From Podila epigama (Eukaryota > Mortierellomycota > Mortierellomycetes > Mortierellales > Mortierellaceae): 12,242 nucleotides of DNA. The DNA lies in contig JAAAVE010000319.1 of assembly GCA_015679605.1 (NCBI GenBank), positions 874-13,115 of the forward strand, given 5' to 3'. The notes beneath the pieces were generated by a model. It saw only the letters and a list, made by a program, of their open reading frames with translations. It was not told the origin of the DNA and ran no database searches. The position numbers and the translations under genes were made by a program. Shown one piece after another: positions 1 through 9,548 of the stretch (position 1 is its first letter; the number at the start of each line of letters is the position of its first letter).

Positions 1-249
1 GGAGAGGGCAAGGGAAGAGGGACTGAATGGAATATGTCATCTCACGTGTAGTCAAGTCATGTCAAGGCATTGGTATTGTTTGTTCTTTGTGTTTCGTCAT
101 TGCCAGCACACGAAAGCACACACACGCACACATTCACAACACAAGCGGCCCTTGACTCTTGACTCTACATTGCCAACAGACATTCAGACATTACCACTTT
201 ACAAGAACAAGAAGAAAGGGAAAAAACGCGCTTTAAAGAATTTTAAAGT
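1..249 (+). promoter_or_regulatory. Upstream region and 5' leader of SEY1
   Basis: This stretch precedes the SEY1 start codon and holds no recognisable gene. A CACGTG E-box lies at 43-48 and a CA-rich simple tract at about 105-143. The heptamer TTGACTC occurs twice in a row near 152-165. An out-of-frame ATG at 59 opens an 81-codon frame that runs past the SEY1 start and ends at 304. Such a frame would impede SEY1 translation if transcripts began that far upstream, so the transcription start is probably downstream of 59. No clear TATA box is visible. The promoter role is inferred from position only. Confidence 0.45.
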
Positions 250-3200
250 ATGGATTCAAGTCAGACTAAAAGGGATGCCGACCACTTGCCAAGACTGCAT
301 TTGATAGATGAGCAAAAACAGTTTAGGTGGGTGTGAAAGCTAATGAATGAAATGACATGAATACATCTTTATGAAATCTGCACTGTAGAATATGCCATGT
401 GTTGTGGCACAAAGAATAAAAAAAAAATACTGACCCCCCTTCCTGCAACTGCAACTGCAACTGCAACTTACTGCACGCCCAAAAACAGCAATGAACTTTC
501 GACATATATTGATCAGAAATGGGGCCTCAAGGATGCAGGGTTCAACTACCACTTAACTGCGGTATTTGGAAGTCAGAGCACTGGCAAGAGTAAGTGTTTC
601 TTATGGTCCTATCCAAGGTTCATAGCTTTGAAGTAGGAAAAGACACTTACTGCGACTGCGACTATGGCTGTTCTCTAGGCACTTTGCTGAATCGTCTATT
701 TGGGACCAGTTTCGATGTCATGTCAGAAAATGCTAGAATGCAGACAACAAAGGGAATTTGGATCAGCAAAGGTCGGGGTATGAAGGTGCTTGTCATGGAT
801 GTAGAAGGCACGGACGGGCGCGAACGTGGGGAAGACCAAGTATGTTGCTGTAGCCTGCACAGAGCCCATGTTGTGGTCAATGATGTTTTATCTGTGGCCT
901 AATTTATTGCCATGAGTTAACAAATTCTTGGACTGGGGTAAACCATGTAGGACTTTGAGCGTAAAAGTGCGCTCTTCTCTGTGGCCACGTCTGAAGTTCT
1001 CATTGTCAACATGTGGGAACACCAGGTCGGACTCTACAATGGCGCCAACATGGGTCTTCTCAAAACAGTGTTTGAGGTCAACCTGCAACTTTTTGGAAGC
1101 CAACGAAGGTAAATGAAAGTCTGGCAAGTGATTGCATGGATTGTTGAGATTAGGACACTCAAAACAATACTCGCTCTTTTTTTTTTTTTTCCTTTTATCC
1201 CTCAACCAACCTCCATTCGACAATCTAGCAAGGAAAAGACGCTGCTTCTCTTCGTCATTCGTGATCATGTTGGGTCCACACCGTTGTCCAATTTGTCAAA
1301 CACATTGCGTGCAGACCTTGAGCGTATATGGCAGGGTCTCTCCAAGGTGAGAAAGAAAAATTAATTGTTGAGGGTATGGAGTAAGGTTGAAATGATGCAT
1401 CATTGATATCGGCCAGCTCATGCTTTTTTTCTTTTTCTTTTACAATGATTAGCCGGAGGGACTGGAGGCGTGCAAGATATCAGACTACTTTGATTTCATG
1501 TTCACGACACTCTCGCACAAGCTCCTACAACCTGAGCAATTCGAAGCTGATGTAGAGAAGCTTCGTCACCGGTTTGTGGACCCAAATGACCCCAATTATG
1601 TCTTTCAACCTCAGTACTCCAAACGAGTGCCAGTGGATGGATTACATGTCTATGCAGGCGGGATATGGGAAAAGATCATGACCAACAAGGACCTCGACCT
1701 GCCGACTCAGCAAGAGCTTTTGGCTCAATTCCGGTGCGATGAGATTGCCACCACGGCTTTTAATGTGTTTCATGAGAGCATCAAGATCTTTCGGCATCCT
1801 ATTGAGGCGGGTCACATTGTCGAAGATCTCGGACCTCAAATGAAGGAATTTAGAACCATTGCTTTGAGTGAGTTTTATGCGATTTTTTTTTTTTTTTTCA
1901 GGTACTTGAAAAATGGTACAAGTTATGGGGACACATGAAACCCATATATTAAGATAAATCTATTTCTTATCTCTTCTTTAGGCACATTTGACAAGGACGC
2001 ATCAAGATATCATGGCGAGGTATACAAGCGAAAACGAGTCGAGATGATGACCAAGGCCAACAACCTACTCGAACCTTTCTATCTAGGCCAGATGAAGAAT
2101 CTTCACAAGAAGGCAGTCTCCCACTTCTCATCCAGTCTCCAAAATTCACTCAAATCGGACCAACAAGCCGAATTTTCTTTAGTGGCTGCCCTTGCAAAGA
2201 CGGAAGCTTTGAATCTCTTTGTGAAAGGTGCTCAAAAGATTCACTTAGAGGATACAGACTGGACTTATGATGAGGAAACATTACAGCTTGAGCAAGATCT
2301 CAAAGAGTTGACGACTGTTCAGAGGGAAAAAGAATTGAGCAAGATGCTGGCTGGGCTTGAAAAACAGATAAAAGAGGATTTAGACGAGCCCATCAAGCTG
2401 GCCCTTGACCGCCCTGGGCCTGGCATGTGGGGTCGCGTCATCCGCGCCTACCAACAGGCGGTCCAGGATGGTGAAACCCTGTTAGAACGGCGCGCGAGAA
2501 CATTTGACTTGACCACTCAAGAACTGGAGGAGCAAAAGATCAACTTGCGGCGACAAGCCTGGATCCTTGTGACAAAAAAAGTCCGTGATGAGTCTGTGGA
2601 TGGCTTGATAGTGTACAGACTGTTGAATCGGTTTGAGGAAAAGTTTCAGCGAGATGGAGAAGGTCTGCCAAGAGTATGGAAGCCAAATGAGGATATCGAT
2701 ACGCCCTTTCGTAAAGCTCGAGATGAGGTAATTTTTTTTTTCTCTTGCTTTCATACATCCATGCATACCCATGTTGGAAAAAAAAAATTGCAAATTGCAT
2801 AATTGCATAATTGCACAACCAAATAACATATTCCTTTACGTAACCCTTCTAGGCAATTGGCCTTATTCCACTCTATTCAGTCATCGATACACATGACCCA
2901 GCAACGGGCGAAAAGCTTTCGATCGAATCGACCGATGACTTTGATTTTGACCATTCGCTCAAAGTGATCTCAGAGACTAGGCAACAAGAGCTGGTGAACC
3001 AACTGAAACGCAAGGCGGACGCGTCGTATGTCGAAGCCAAACGGTCTGTTGTCGCCACTCAGGCCAAGGTGCCCTACTGGGTTGGTGTGGCCATGGTCTT
3101 TTTGGGTTGGAACGAGTTCGTGGCAGTGGTCACGAACCCTCTGTATCTGATGTTCACGGCCATGCTTGGTGTCCCTCTGGCTGCGCTTTGGTATCTCGAC

Positions 3201-3491
3201 ATGCTAGGTTTAGTGCAGACCATTGCTCAAAAAGCCTATAACCAAGGCATGGAAATAGGAATGACTCAACTACGCCATCATTTTGACAACGAACCAGCCG
3301 TGCCAATCGCTATTCAAGACAATGTAACAGTGGCGGACCGTCCCGAGTCGCAGCTTCATCGTCGCTCAACAGGGCTGCAAAGTGATTCTGGCAGCAGTAC
3401 CAACTCTAGCAAGCGACATACGGCTTTTTCATACGATGATGATTCAACATTTGAGATGAAGTCGTTCAAAGATGAAAAGAAAACAAATTGA
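250..3491 (+). CDS. SEY1: Sey1/RHD3-type ER membrane-fusion GTPase, complete, 8 exons
   Basis: Sey1 is the fungal counterpart of atlastin and plant RHD3. It is an ER-anchored dynamin-like GTPase that tethers and fuses ER tubules homotypically. I join exons 250-326, 489-589, 679-839, 951-1108, 1229-1346, 1453-1867, 1982-2727 and 2853-3491. All seven introns are GT-AG and 89-162 bases long. The product is 804 residues, normal for the family. Visible motifs are the P-loop GSQSTGKS (53-60), the QTTKG switch I region (81-85), DVEG followed by TDGRERGED (100-111), and the G4 Arg-Asp (177-178) in VIRDH. The typical [15 protein letters not shown] stretch and a long helical middle domain follow. Two closely spaced membrane segments (about 666-686 and 689-707) form the ER hairpin. 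An amphipathic helix (about 712-736) and a hydrophilic Ser/Asp-rich tail to 804 come last. The ATG at 250 is chosen because exon 1 ends with the family-like [10 protein letters not shown]. The downstream neighbour is convergent and unrelated. Confidence 0.96.
444..467 (+). repeat. (TGCAAC)4 hexamer repeat in SEY1 intron 1
   Basis: Four perfect tandem copies of TGCAAC lie in the first SEY1 intron (327-488). The array ends 21 bases before the acceptor AG at 487-488, in the zone where a branch point and pyrimidine tract are expected. Copy number is probably polymorphic. No function is shown. Confidence 0.9.
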
Positions 3492-3787
3492 AGGGGGGAA
3501 AAGAACAAGTGAAGCGAACAAAGGCATAGTATTGTAAAGCCAATTTTTAAAAAAAAAATTACTATTACAAACAATACAAGCAAATACTCTTTCACAAACA
3601 CCGTTATTATACATGGAAACTTTAGTACATTTGGATTGGGGTCTTGAGAGTTTTGATGATGGGAATGATATATGATGAAGGTGTGTGTGCGAATACACGA
3701 GAAACACGAATGTGCTATTCTAAGAGGATATAAAGAATTAAATGGACAATGGATGAAGAGAAAGAAAGAAAAGAAAAACTCTCCTAT
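3492..3787. other. Shared 3' spacer between convergent SEY1 and 7TM genes
   Basis: This 296-base AT-rich spacer must hold the 3' ends of both flanking transcripts. No canonical AATAAA was seen on either strand; a weak AATTAAA occurs near 3735 on the plus strand. An A-run sits at about 3549-3558. No RNA gene or coding region is visible. Confidence 0.6.
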
Positions 3788-5215
3788 CTAATAATCTCTC
3801 CTGGATGAACGTGGTACGCGTGAAGCTGCGCGGTCAGGAACGGCAGGTGAGTCTTGAGACGAAGGAGACAGAGGACCGGGTGTGGGGAATGGGCTGACAG
3901 TACCACTGTATTGTCTGGGCAGTGCACCTCCATACCGAGGCTGGTCAGACTTTTCATTCAAGGTATTGCTCGTAGCATTGACATTGACACCGTATTGGTG
4001 CGATGGGCTGGTGGGGCTTCCACCCCCATTGTTGAGCGGATGGTGGTCAGCAGAGTTTCGGACAATGGGACTGTGAAGCCATTCACTTTTGAGGTATTGC
4101 TGTCGTGGTGCAGAAACATCACTTAGTACCTCCTTGGGCGAGGGACTTGTTGCTCTCGCCGTCGTTGGCGATGTGTGGACTGGGTATGGAGCATAGTCTC
4201 GGTGCATGAACGATGAAACATCTAGGTCGTCACTGTTGTTGTGATGACGCGTCAATGGTGCTTGCGAGCTGTCGGTCAGGGGGCGGGACTTGTGTGAAAT
4301 TTCACCCATCTCGAGCTTGGTAGTGAAGTCAGGAGAGGAAGACAGGGCGCTGCCTGGCCCGCCTTCGTGCCCGCGATGATCACCAGCAATACCAGAGTTG
4401 GTTCGAGGCTCAACAGCAACAGAGTTGAAGAGCATGCGGATATTGAGGCCAAACTCGGTCAAGGTAAAGATGGTCAAGGTAGAGGAGAAGAGTTCGTAGT
4501 AGACGTAGGTGGGCAGGTCGGTCTTGAAGATGCCAATGATACGGTAGATAGACATGAAAATGAGAAAGATGAGGTCGACAGTGAAGAGCGATGTCTGAAG
4601 GCGGCGGTACTGGATCAGTTCAAGGTTCTTGCCCTTGCTCATGCCCTTGAGGGTCGTGAACAACTTGTAGTAAAAGATGGCCTCGCACAGGATGTAGTAG
4701 CCACGGAAGAAGGGAGCACCGGCATCACGGAAGGTCCAGGCGTAGGCGAGACTCTCACAGCGAGTGCCCTTGTCCACGGACCCACCGCAGAGTTCGTTCT
4801 GGACAATGTTGACAAAGATGATGACAAAGAGCTCAATAGCTCGGAAACCAATGATGAAATAATGGATCCAGAGGAATCTGCTGAAAGGTGGATAGACAGC
4901 TGAGCAGCGAAGAAAGGCGAGGTACAAGGTCGTGGGCTTGGTGATAAAGTATGAGATGTTGTTGGCGACATTGAGCCAGAGTGCTGTCCGGTGCGAGATT
5001 GTGCCGAATGCTGTGGTGATGAGGATGAAGACGCACCACTGGTTGAGGAATTGGGCGACATTGATGATGGGGAAGAGGTGGTACTTGGAGCCTGAGCGCT
5101 TCATAAAGATCATGCGCGAGAGTGAGTGAAGGGTGAGGACGATGGATGCGCCCACAAGAAGCGCTCCGACGAGAGTGTCAATGTTGATTTTAGTGGCGAT
5201 CAACGAGGCGCCCAT
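3788..5215 (-). CDS. Seven-transmembrane receptor-like protein with long Ser/Pro-rich cytoplasmic tail
   Basis: This single-exon frame of 475 residues belongs to no named receptor family that I recognise. Seven hydrophobic helices can be placed at about 12-36, 46-70, 78-103, 113-138, 171-189, 209-230 and 236-262. Basic residues concentrate in the loops after helices 1, 3 and 5 (for example KGMSKGK and YRRLQ), which predicts an outside N terminus and an inside C terminus, as in G-protein-coupled receptors. The loop between helices 4 and 5 has Cys143 and Cys153, which could form a disulfide. About 210 residues after helix 7 are low-complexity, rich in Ser, Pro, Gly, His and Asn, and suited to phosphorylation. 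No signal peptide is evident. A sensory or signalling role is inferred from topology alone; a transporter-like membrane protein remains possible. The gene is convergent with SEY1 and divergent from the bromodomain-like gene. The start at 5215 gives a short N terminus directly before helix 1. Confidence 0.85.
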   Translation of the reverse strand: MGASLIATKINIDTLVGALLVGASIVLTLHSLSRMIFMKRSGSKYHLFPIINVAQFLNQWCVFILITTAFGTISHRTALWLNVANNISYFITKPTTLYLAFLRCSAVYPPFSRFLWIHYFIIGFRAIELFVIIFVNIVQNELCGGSVDKGTRCESLAYAWTFRDAGAPFFRGYYILCEAIFYYKLFTTLKGMSKGKNLELIQYRRLQTSLFTVDLIFLIFMSIYRIIGIFKTDLPTYVYYELFSSTLTIFTLTEFGLNIRMLFNSVAVEPRTNSGIAGDHRGHEGGPGSALSSSPDFTTKLEMGEISHKSRPLTDSSQAPLTRHHNNSDDLDVSSFMHRDYAPYPVHTSPTTARATSPSPKEVLSDVSAPRQQYLKSEWLHSPIVRNSADHHPLNNGGGSPTSPSHQYGVNVNATSNTLNEKSDQPRYGGALPRQYSGTVSPFPTPGPLSPSSQDSPAVPDRAASRVPRSSRRDY

Positions 5216-5640
5216 CTTAACAAATTGTCGTGGGGGATGGTTGCTGTGTGCGAGTTGAGAGTGGAATAAATAATCGCGCTGGTTGGTTGGACTATCTAAG
5301 GGGTGGTTTGTTGTTGGTTTTGTTTGCTGAAGGGAAGTATCGAAATAGAATGTATTGAGGTAGTCGTTATGATGTAGAAGATGTCAATGAGAGTGGTATC
5401 GGTTCTGAATAATGAAGAATTCGTGTTCGTGAAAAATGAAGAGTGAAGAGTGAAGAAGGAAGGGGATGGACAAGAAAAAAAAAAAAGAAAAGGAAAAAGA
5501 AGGGAAAAGAAGGGAAAGGAAATGCAAAAGGACCGATGCTCTAAAGCGTTGGCGGGAGAAGTATGGAGAGGAAAAAAGTCGTTCTATTTTATATGATTAC
5601 CGAGAAAGGGCGTCAAGACGTTGAATGCAATGCAAAAGAA
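5216..5640 (-). promoter_or_regulatory. Probable promoter and 5' leader of the 7TM gene
   Basis: Read on the minus strand, this region leads into the 7TM start codon. A TATAAAAT-like element lies at 5593-5586, about 370 bases upstream of the ATG. It is followed by a long pyrimidine-rich tract (plus-strand purines at about 5450-5530), a common feature near fungal transcription starts. No intron signal or coding region is convincing here. The assignment rests on position and base composition. Confidence 0.4.
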
Positions 5641-6000
5641 CGAACGACAGAGGGAAGGATGGCGTTGGATCTGTTTTTTTTTCTTCTGTTTTCTCTGTGT
5701 CAAAACACTCTGACGAAAATGAACGGCGACGAATAACGACAGTGATTGAAGTTGGGGTTCTCGAACACAAAATTATAGGTATGGCAACTTATGAGGCAAT
5801 GGTGCCATTGCTGGATGTAAATGAGCAGCATAGGAAGAAGAGGGAGGAGAGCAGGCGGAGAGTTTGATTTGAGGATTGAGTGATAGCAAACACACCTTCC
5901 AATAGCCGTGGGAGAAGTAGAGAGTTCAGGTGCATGCATGTCACCCATACATGTCAAAATGATGCCAACATGATGTGTCCACCATTGGACAATTACACAT

Positions 6001-6080
6001 TGACAGACAGACGGATAGATAGACAGGCAGACACACAGATAGTCAGATAGACACAAACACACAAACACACAAACAACAAA
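6001..6080 (+). repeat. Degenerate GACA/GATA tetranucleotide and CAAACA repeat
   Basis: About 80 bases of imperfect GACA and GATA units pass into repeated ACAAAC units. This is a simple-sequence tract with strong strand bias (almost no T in its last part). Short apparent frames across it on the minus strand reflect the repeat and are not coding. Confidence 0.8.
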
Positions 6081-6433
6081 ATGCGCCATGCTTCAGTATG
6101 GCTCATATCAGTAAGAACACGCTAATGGATTTGCACATAGTGGCACCATTGTCACGAATGGGCATCGCATTTACAACTTTGCAAAACAAACACATTGTTC
6201 ATGAACATTCAAGTGGAGGCCATGGGATACGCAAAGAAGGATGAATGGATGAATTGGTTTTTGTTAAACAAACACAACGATCATTTGCGTGAACGAGAAA
6301 AAAAAAGGGAAATGTGCTCACATCGCTTTCGCCTCCTATGTTCTCTTGCCTTGATGAGGATGGTGATGATGGACCACGGGTGGACTTTGAATGACGAGTG
6401 AAGAAACATCAAGCAAAGTAAAGTGAAGCGAAG

Positions 6434-6475
6434 CAAAAACAAAGCAAAAACAAAACAAAACAAAACAAAACAAAG
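6434..6475 (+). repeat. CAAAA pentamer repeat
   Basis: Four perfect CAAAA units (6451-6470) are flanked by near-copies on both sides, following GAAGC/AAAGT-like units from about 6411. This is an A-rich microsatellite in the intergenic gap. Confidence 0.8.
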
Positions 6476-6755
6476 AACAAAAAAAGAGATGGAAGCACAA
6501 AGGTCAGTCTTGCGTCTTTCTGCTCTTGAATTGGCATAGAATGCCACAAGCAAAAAAAAAGAAAGCAAAGAGCATGGCGAGCATAGCTTTCTCTTCTTGG
6601 ACTTGTTGTGCAACCCTCATGTTCAGCTTTAACCCCTTTTTGGCACAAACTTGCAGTCAACAAGGCTCAGAATGGCATCATGGACATTGAACGCGTGCGA
6701 CATCTTTGTGCTTTTGATCAAAAATTTTAGAATTCCGTCCGCTCGAGAAAGTTTC

Positions 6756-6787
6756 CACGTGATGTGTGACGTTTTCTCAGTCACGTG
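6756..6787. promoter_or_regulatory. Paired CACGTG boxes
   Basis: Two perfect CACGTG palindromes start at 6756 and 6782, 26 bases apart. Between them is TGACGTTT, a half-CRE-like sequence. In fungi CACGTG is bound by bHLH factors of the Cbf1/Pho4 type. The pair is about 670-700 bases upstream of the bromodomain-like gene and more than 1.5 kb from the 7TM gene. Which gene it serves, if any, is inference. Confidence 0.4.
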
Positions 6788-7452
6788 CACATGACCGCCC
6801 TTGGTCCGCCTCTTCACTCTGGAAATCCACATGTGCCATCCCATCGCAGTAAATGAATCAATCATTCAGTCGATATTTCCCATTGATCCTCAATCAACAT
6901 TGGATTTCACACCAATAGACTGAAAAACATAATATTATCATATTTTTTATCATATTGCCATACAAAGTACTCACTTCCACCAGGTACAGATATAATGGAA
7001 ACATGACTTGATTTGGGATAAAAGCTTCAAAATGTCCAAGTTGACATGGACAATGCACCTCGTCAAAACTGGAAAGACTACAGTACAGGAAGGAGAAATA
7101 AAAAAAAAAGAAAAAAGGAGAACAAAATATAATGTGGAGCAATGTTATAGCCTCTGCAGTGATCCCAGTCATTTGGATTTTCATATCAAATGCACCAGAT
7201 ATATCCGTGCCACCCAGAGCCCAAGGATACACTCTAATAACATTTGGTCGCGAATTTGCAGAAAACGTTTATATTTGCAAGTCAGATCAGAATTTCCCTC
7301 CACTCTTTTCCATTTTGCAGTCGTTGTACAGCATGCATGAAGCATTCAACGTTGAGATACAGAATTCAAATGTTATTCTAACAATCGCGCTTTGCTTTTG
7401 TATCTCCCCCCCTTTTTAGATTAATATCAACAACACGCTCCACAAACGAGCC

Positions 7453-9353
7453 ATGGGCGACACAGCGAACGGGGTCTTTGATCCAACCAAAAAACGCAAA
7501 TCACAATCATCACCATTGTTAGGTGGGGCAGACTCGCCCACACTATCGAGTGAACCCAAGCGACCTAAAACGACCGAGTTCACAGAAGGCAAAAAGAACG
7601 TTGAGGTCACGCAGATAGAATTCAACGACGTCCTTAGCGCTATCTTCAAAGTCATCCAAGGATTTGATAAACACTCGGCCTTGAGTGCGACAGTCGAAAC
7701 AATCGTCGATGGAGTTTCGGTCCAGCTCACGGGAAAATATGTCAAGGAACAGCTGCAAGAGTCAAAATACTCTAGCGTACTCTCTTTCAAGGTACTTGCA
7801 CCTACAGTAAGAGCGCGTCGATTGTGGTATTTCTAAGAGCTAACCTCTTCCTTTGTGTCTTGACATGTTAGAACGACCTTTCAAAAATTTTTCACCGCGC
7901 CATTACAGTCAACAGCAACCCAGAGGTTCAGGACCATATTCGGAAATTGCTTCAACTCTCTTCCAGTTTGATTGCGGACAAATCTCACTATACCATTCGT
8001 TCACATGGCAAGAAAGTACGCTCACAGGAGGAGAATCAGGTCACTCTTCCAGAGCGTGATCATGAGAAAATAGCTCTCTTCCAGCGCACAAATGAAGGCT
8101 TCCTCTTTTCTAGCACTGCGCACGGCAAAGACGACATGATAGAACAAGATATTCCAAAGACCGTCGTCGTCCCAGTGGCCTCTGCACCTAATCCACCACT
8201 CTTAAATGACGTCAATTCAAGACCACATCCTGCACGCTCAGCAGCACCAGCAAAGAAGGCTGCTACAGGAGGTGATTTCTTTTTTCATTTTGTTCCGCAG
8301 GTCAATATACGAGTAGAAAAAGGCATTTTTTTTTTATACATGAGTTGGATACTCACGCACTGAATTTTTTTGTGACAATGAATCGATAGTGGACTATCGT
8401 CCTTTGGGAGCATTCACATCTTTTGCACCATTCATTGATTCGTCAAACGCTGAGATGAATGCCGAGGACACAGCGACGGCCTACACAGCATTACTGGATA
8501 GATACCTTCAAAAGACACAGTCATCCGCGGGATCGGATGAGCAGAAAAAGGCCAAGAGTCAGCTTGAGAGCGTTTTGCTCATCGCACAGCAGAACCAGGC
8601 TTCTCGGGAGGGCACGACCACTGAGTTGTCAGAGGATGATTTAGCATTTTTGTCAGAGGATGGCCTTGATGTCAGGAAATTAATCACTCTCAACGGTAAC
8701 AAGCGCTCTGAAGGAACGGGTAAGGACCCTGAGTCTGTTCTGGAGATGCTTCAAAAGAATGCCATGTTGCTGTTCGAATTACAACAGCTTCAGGAAGATC
8801 GGTTCGCATCCAATAACCAAACAATCAGTATTCGTGAGCAGAAACTCGGTATGAATTTGCGTTTGGTTCTTGGATAGAATTTATGCGCTCTGTATTTCTC
8901 TTTCCGCATCTAATCATGGATTATATCCATTTCTTTCTTTTTAACTTTTGTCCAGCGGAGGCTCTTCGACTTTCATTGGCAAACTTGGCAGACAAAATGA
9001 AACCATCGGATCTTGTATCGGCAGAGGCAGTGGAAAAGACAATGACAAAGATCCCTTACAAGGAGGCTGCCTTTGGAGGGGCACTGCCGCCGACCAAGCC
9101 TTTTGCTTTCCCAACAAACGCGGCTCGCAATGGTATTCCAGCCACAGCCACAGCCTATCCAACACACAACCCCACGGCTAACAAGAAGATTGCAAACGCA
9201 CCTTTTATTCCGGCCGTCGTTCTCTCTCACCATCTTAACATGACAGGAGGATACCCCACAGTCCCTCAACCCACCAATTACTCGTACAACGCTCCACAGC
9301 AGGTGGGGCATAGAAAGACGTATTCACGACCCCAGAGGACTGAAGTAGCTTAG
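7453..9353 (+). CDS. Bromodomain-like chromatin protein, Rsc58 or BRD8/Bdc1 type, 4 exons
   Basis: I join exons 7453-7791, 7872-8271, 8390-8848 and 8956-9353, giving 531 residues. The three introns (80, 118 and 107 bases) are all GT-AG and the frame holds across each. The N terminus has basic clusters (KKRK at 13-16, PKRPK at 35-39) typical of nuclear import. Residues about 52-150 resemble a degenerate bromodomain. A first helix begins near EFNDVLSAIF. Later, FKNDLSKIFHRAITVNS matches the helix B end of the fold, with Asn127 at the acetyl-lysine-contacting position but Val in place of the usual Tyr before it. The rest includes DYRPLGAFTSF, a helical Gln/Glu-rich region, and a C-terminal KPSDLVS...FGGALPP block that looks conserved. 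The length is near that of yeast Rsc58 (about 500). The likely role is a subunit of a chromatin-remodelling (RSC) or NuA4-type complex. The fold call is moderately sure and the complex assignment uncertain, so no symbol is given. Confidence 0.88.
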
Positions 9354-9476
9354 TCCGCCAAGGATGTAAACCAGGCTACCATGATAGGGGATCAAGTGTT
9401 AATTGGGGAAAGAACGACTCTTATGCATGTTCACCCTACGACACCGGCTCTATCCATGTATCTTGTACGTCAAACT

Positions 9477-9512
9477 CTCTCGCTCTCGCTCTCGCTCTCG
9501 CTCTCGCTCTCG
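9477..9512 (+). repeat. (CTCTCG)6 hexamer repeat
   Basis: Six perfect tandem CTCTCG copies are followed by the variant CTCTCCCT. The array lies about 125 bases after the stop codon of the bromodomain-like gene, probably within its 3' UTR. Read on the minus strand it gives a meaningless Ser-Glu repeat. Confidence 0.92.
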
Positions 9513-9542
9513 CTCTCCCTCACTTGTATCATGAAATAGTCT

Positions 9543-9548
9543 ATTAAA
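9543..9548 (+). terminator. Possible poly(A) signal ATTAAA of the bromodomain-like gene
   Basis: ATTAAA is a common variant of the AATAAA signal. It lies 190 bases after the stop codon at 9353 and is followed by T-rich sequence at about 9587-9601. The call rests on motif and position only. Confidence 0.35.

Larger units (their letters stand above)
5641..7452. other. Long intergenic gap without a convincing gene
   Basis: About 1.8 kb separates the 7TM promoter region from the next start codon. Open frames on both strands are short, low in complexity and match no family I know. No tRNA, 5S, U6 or snoRNA hallmark was recognised. The gap does contain simple repeats at 6001-6080 and 6434-6475 and a pair of CACGTG boxes at 6756-6787. 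A strong acceptor-like C/T tract ends in AG at 7418-7419, 33 bases before the ATG at 7453, and could close a 5' UTR intron of the bromodomain-like gene. Confidence 0.6.

Noticed and set aside
3440-3480. FFAT-like motif (acidic run then STFEMKSF) in the Sey1 tail
   Set aside because: The acidic flank and Phe are present, but the key Asp and Ala positions of the core do not fit.
4367-4903. 178-codon plus-strand frame antisense to the 7TM gene
   Set aside because: It lies wholly opposite a convincing membrane protein. Its acidic composition mirrors the opposite hydrophobic codons, and no family resemblance or splice support is seen.
4639-5061. 140-codon Ser-rich minus-strand frame within the 7TM gene
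   Set aside because: It is a shifted frame of the same gene, and the 7TM frame has coherent helices.
5700-6089. 129-codon minus-strand frame over the GACA/GATA repeat
   Set aside because: The Cys/Val/Leu-rich start is a translated simple repeat, with no domain and no splice context.
6281-6663. Hydrophobic Phe/Leu-rich minus-strand frames
   Set aside because: They come from the CAAAA repeat read in reverse. Membrane-like character is a composition artefact.
6894-7419. Overlapping plus- and minus-strand frames of 95-112 codons before the bromodomain-like gene
   Set aside because: No recognisable domain is seen, AT-rich composition favours chance, and frames on both strands are equally open.
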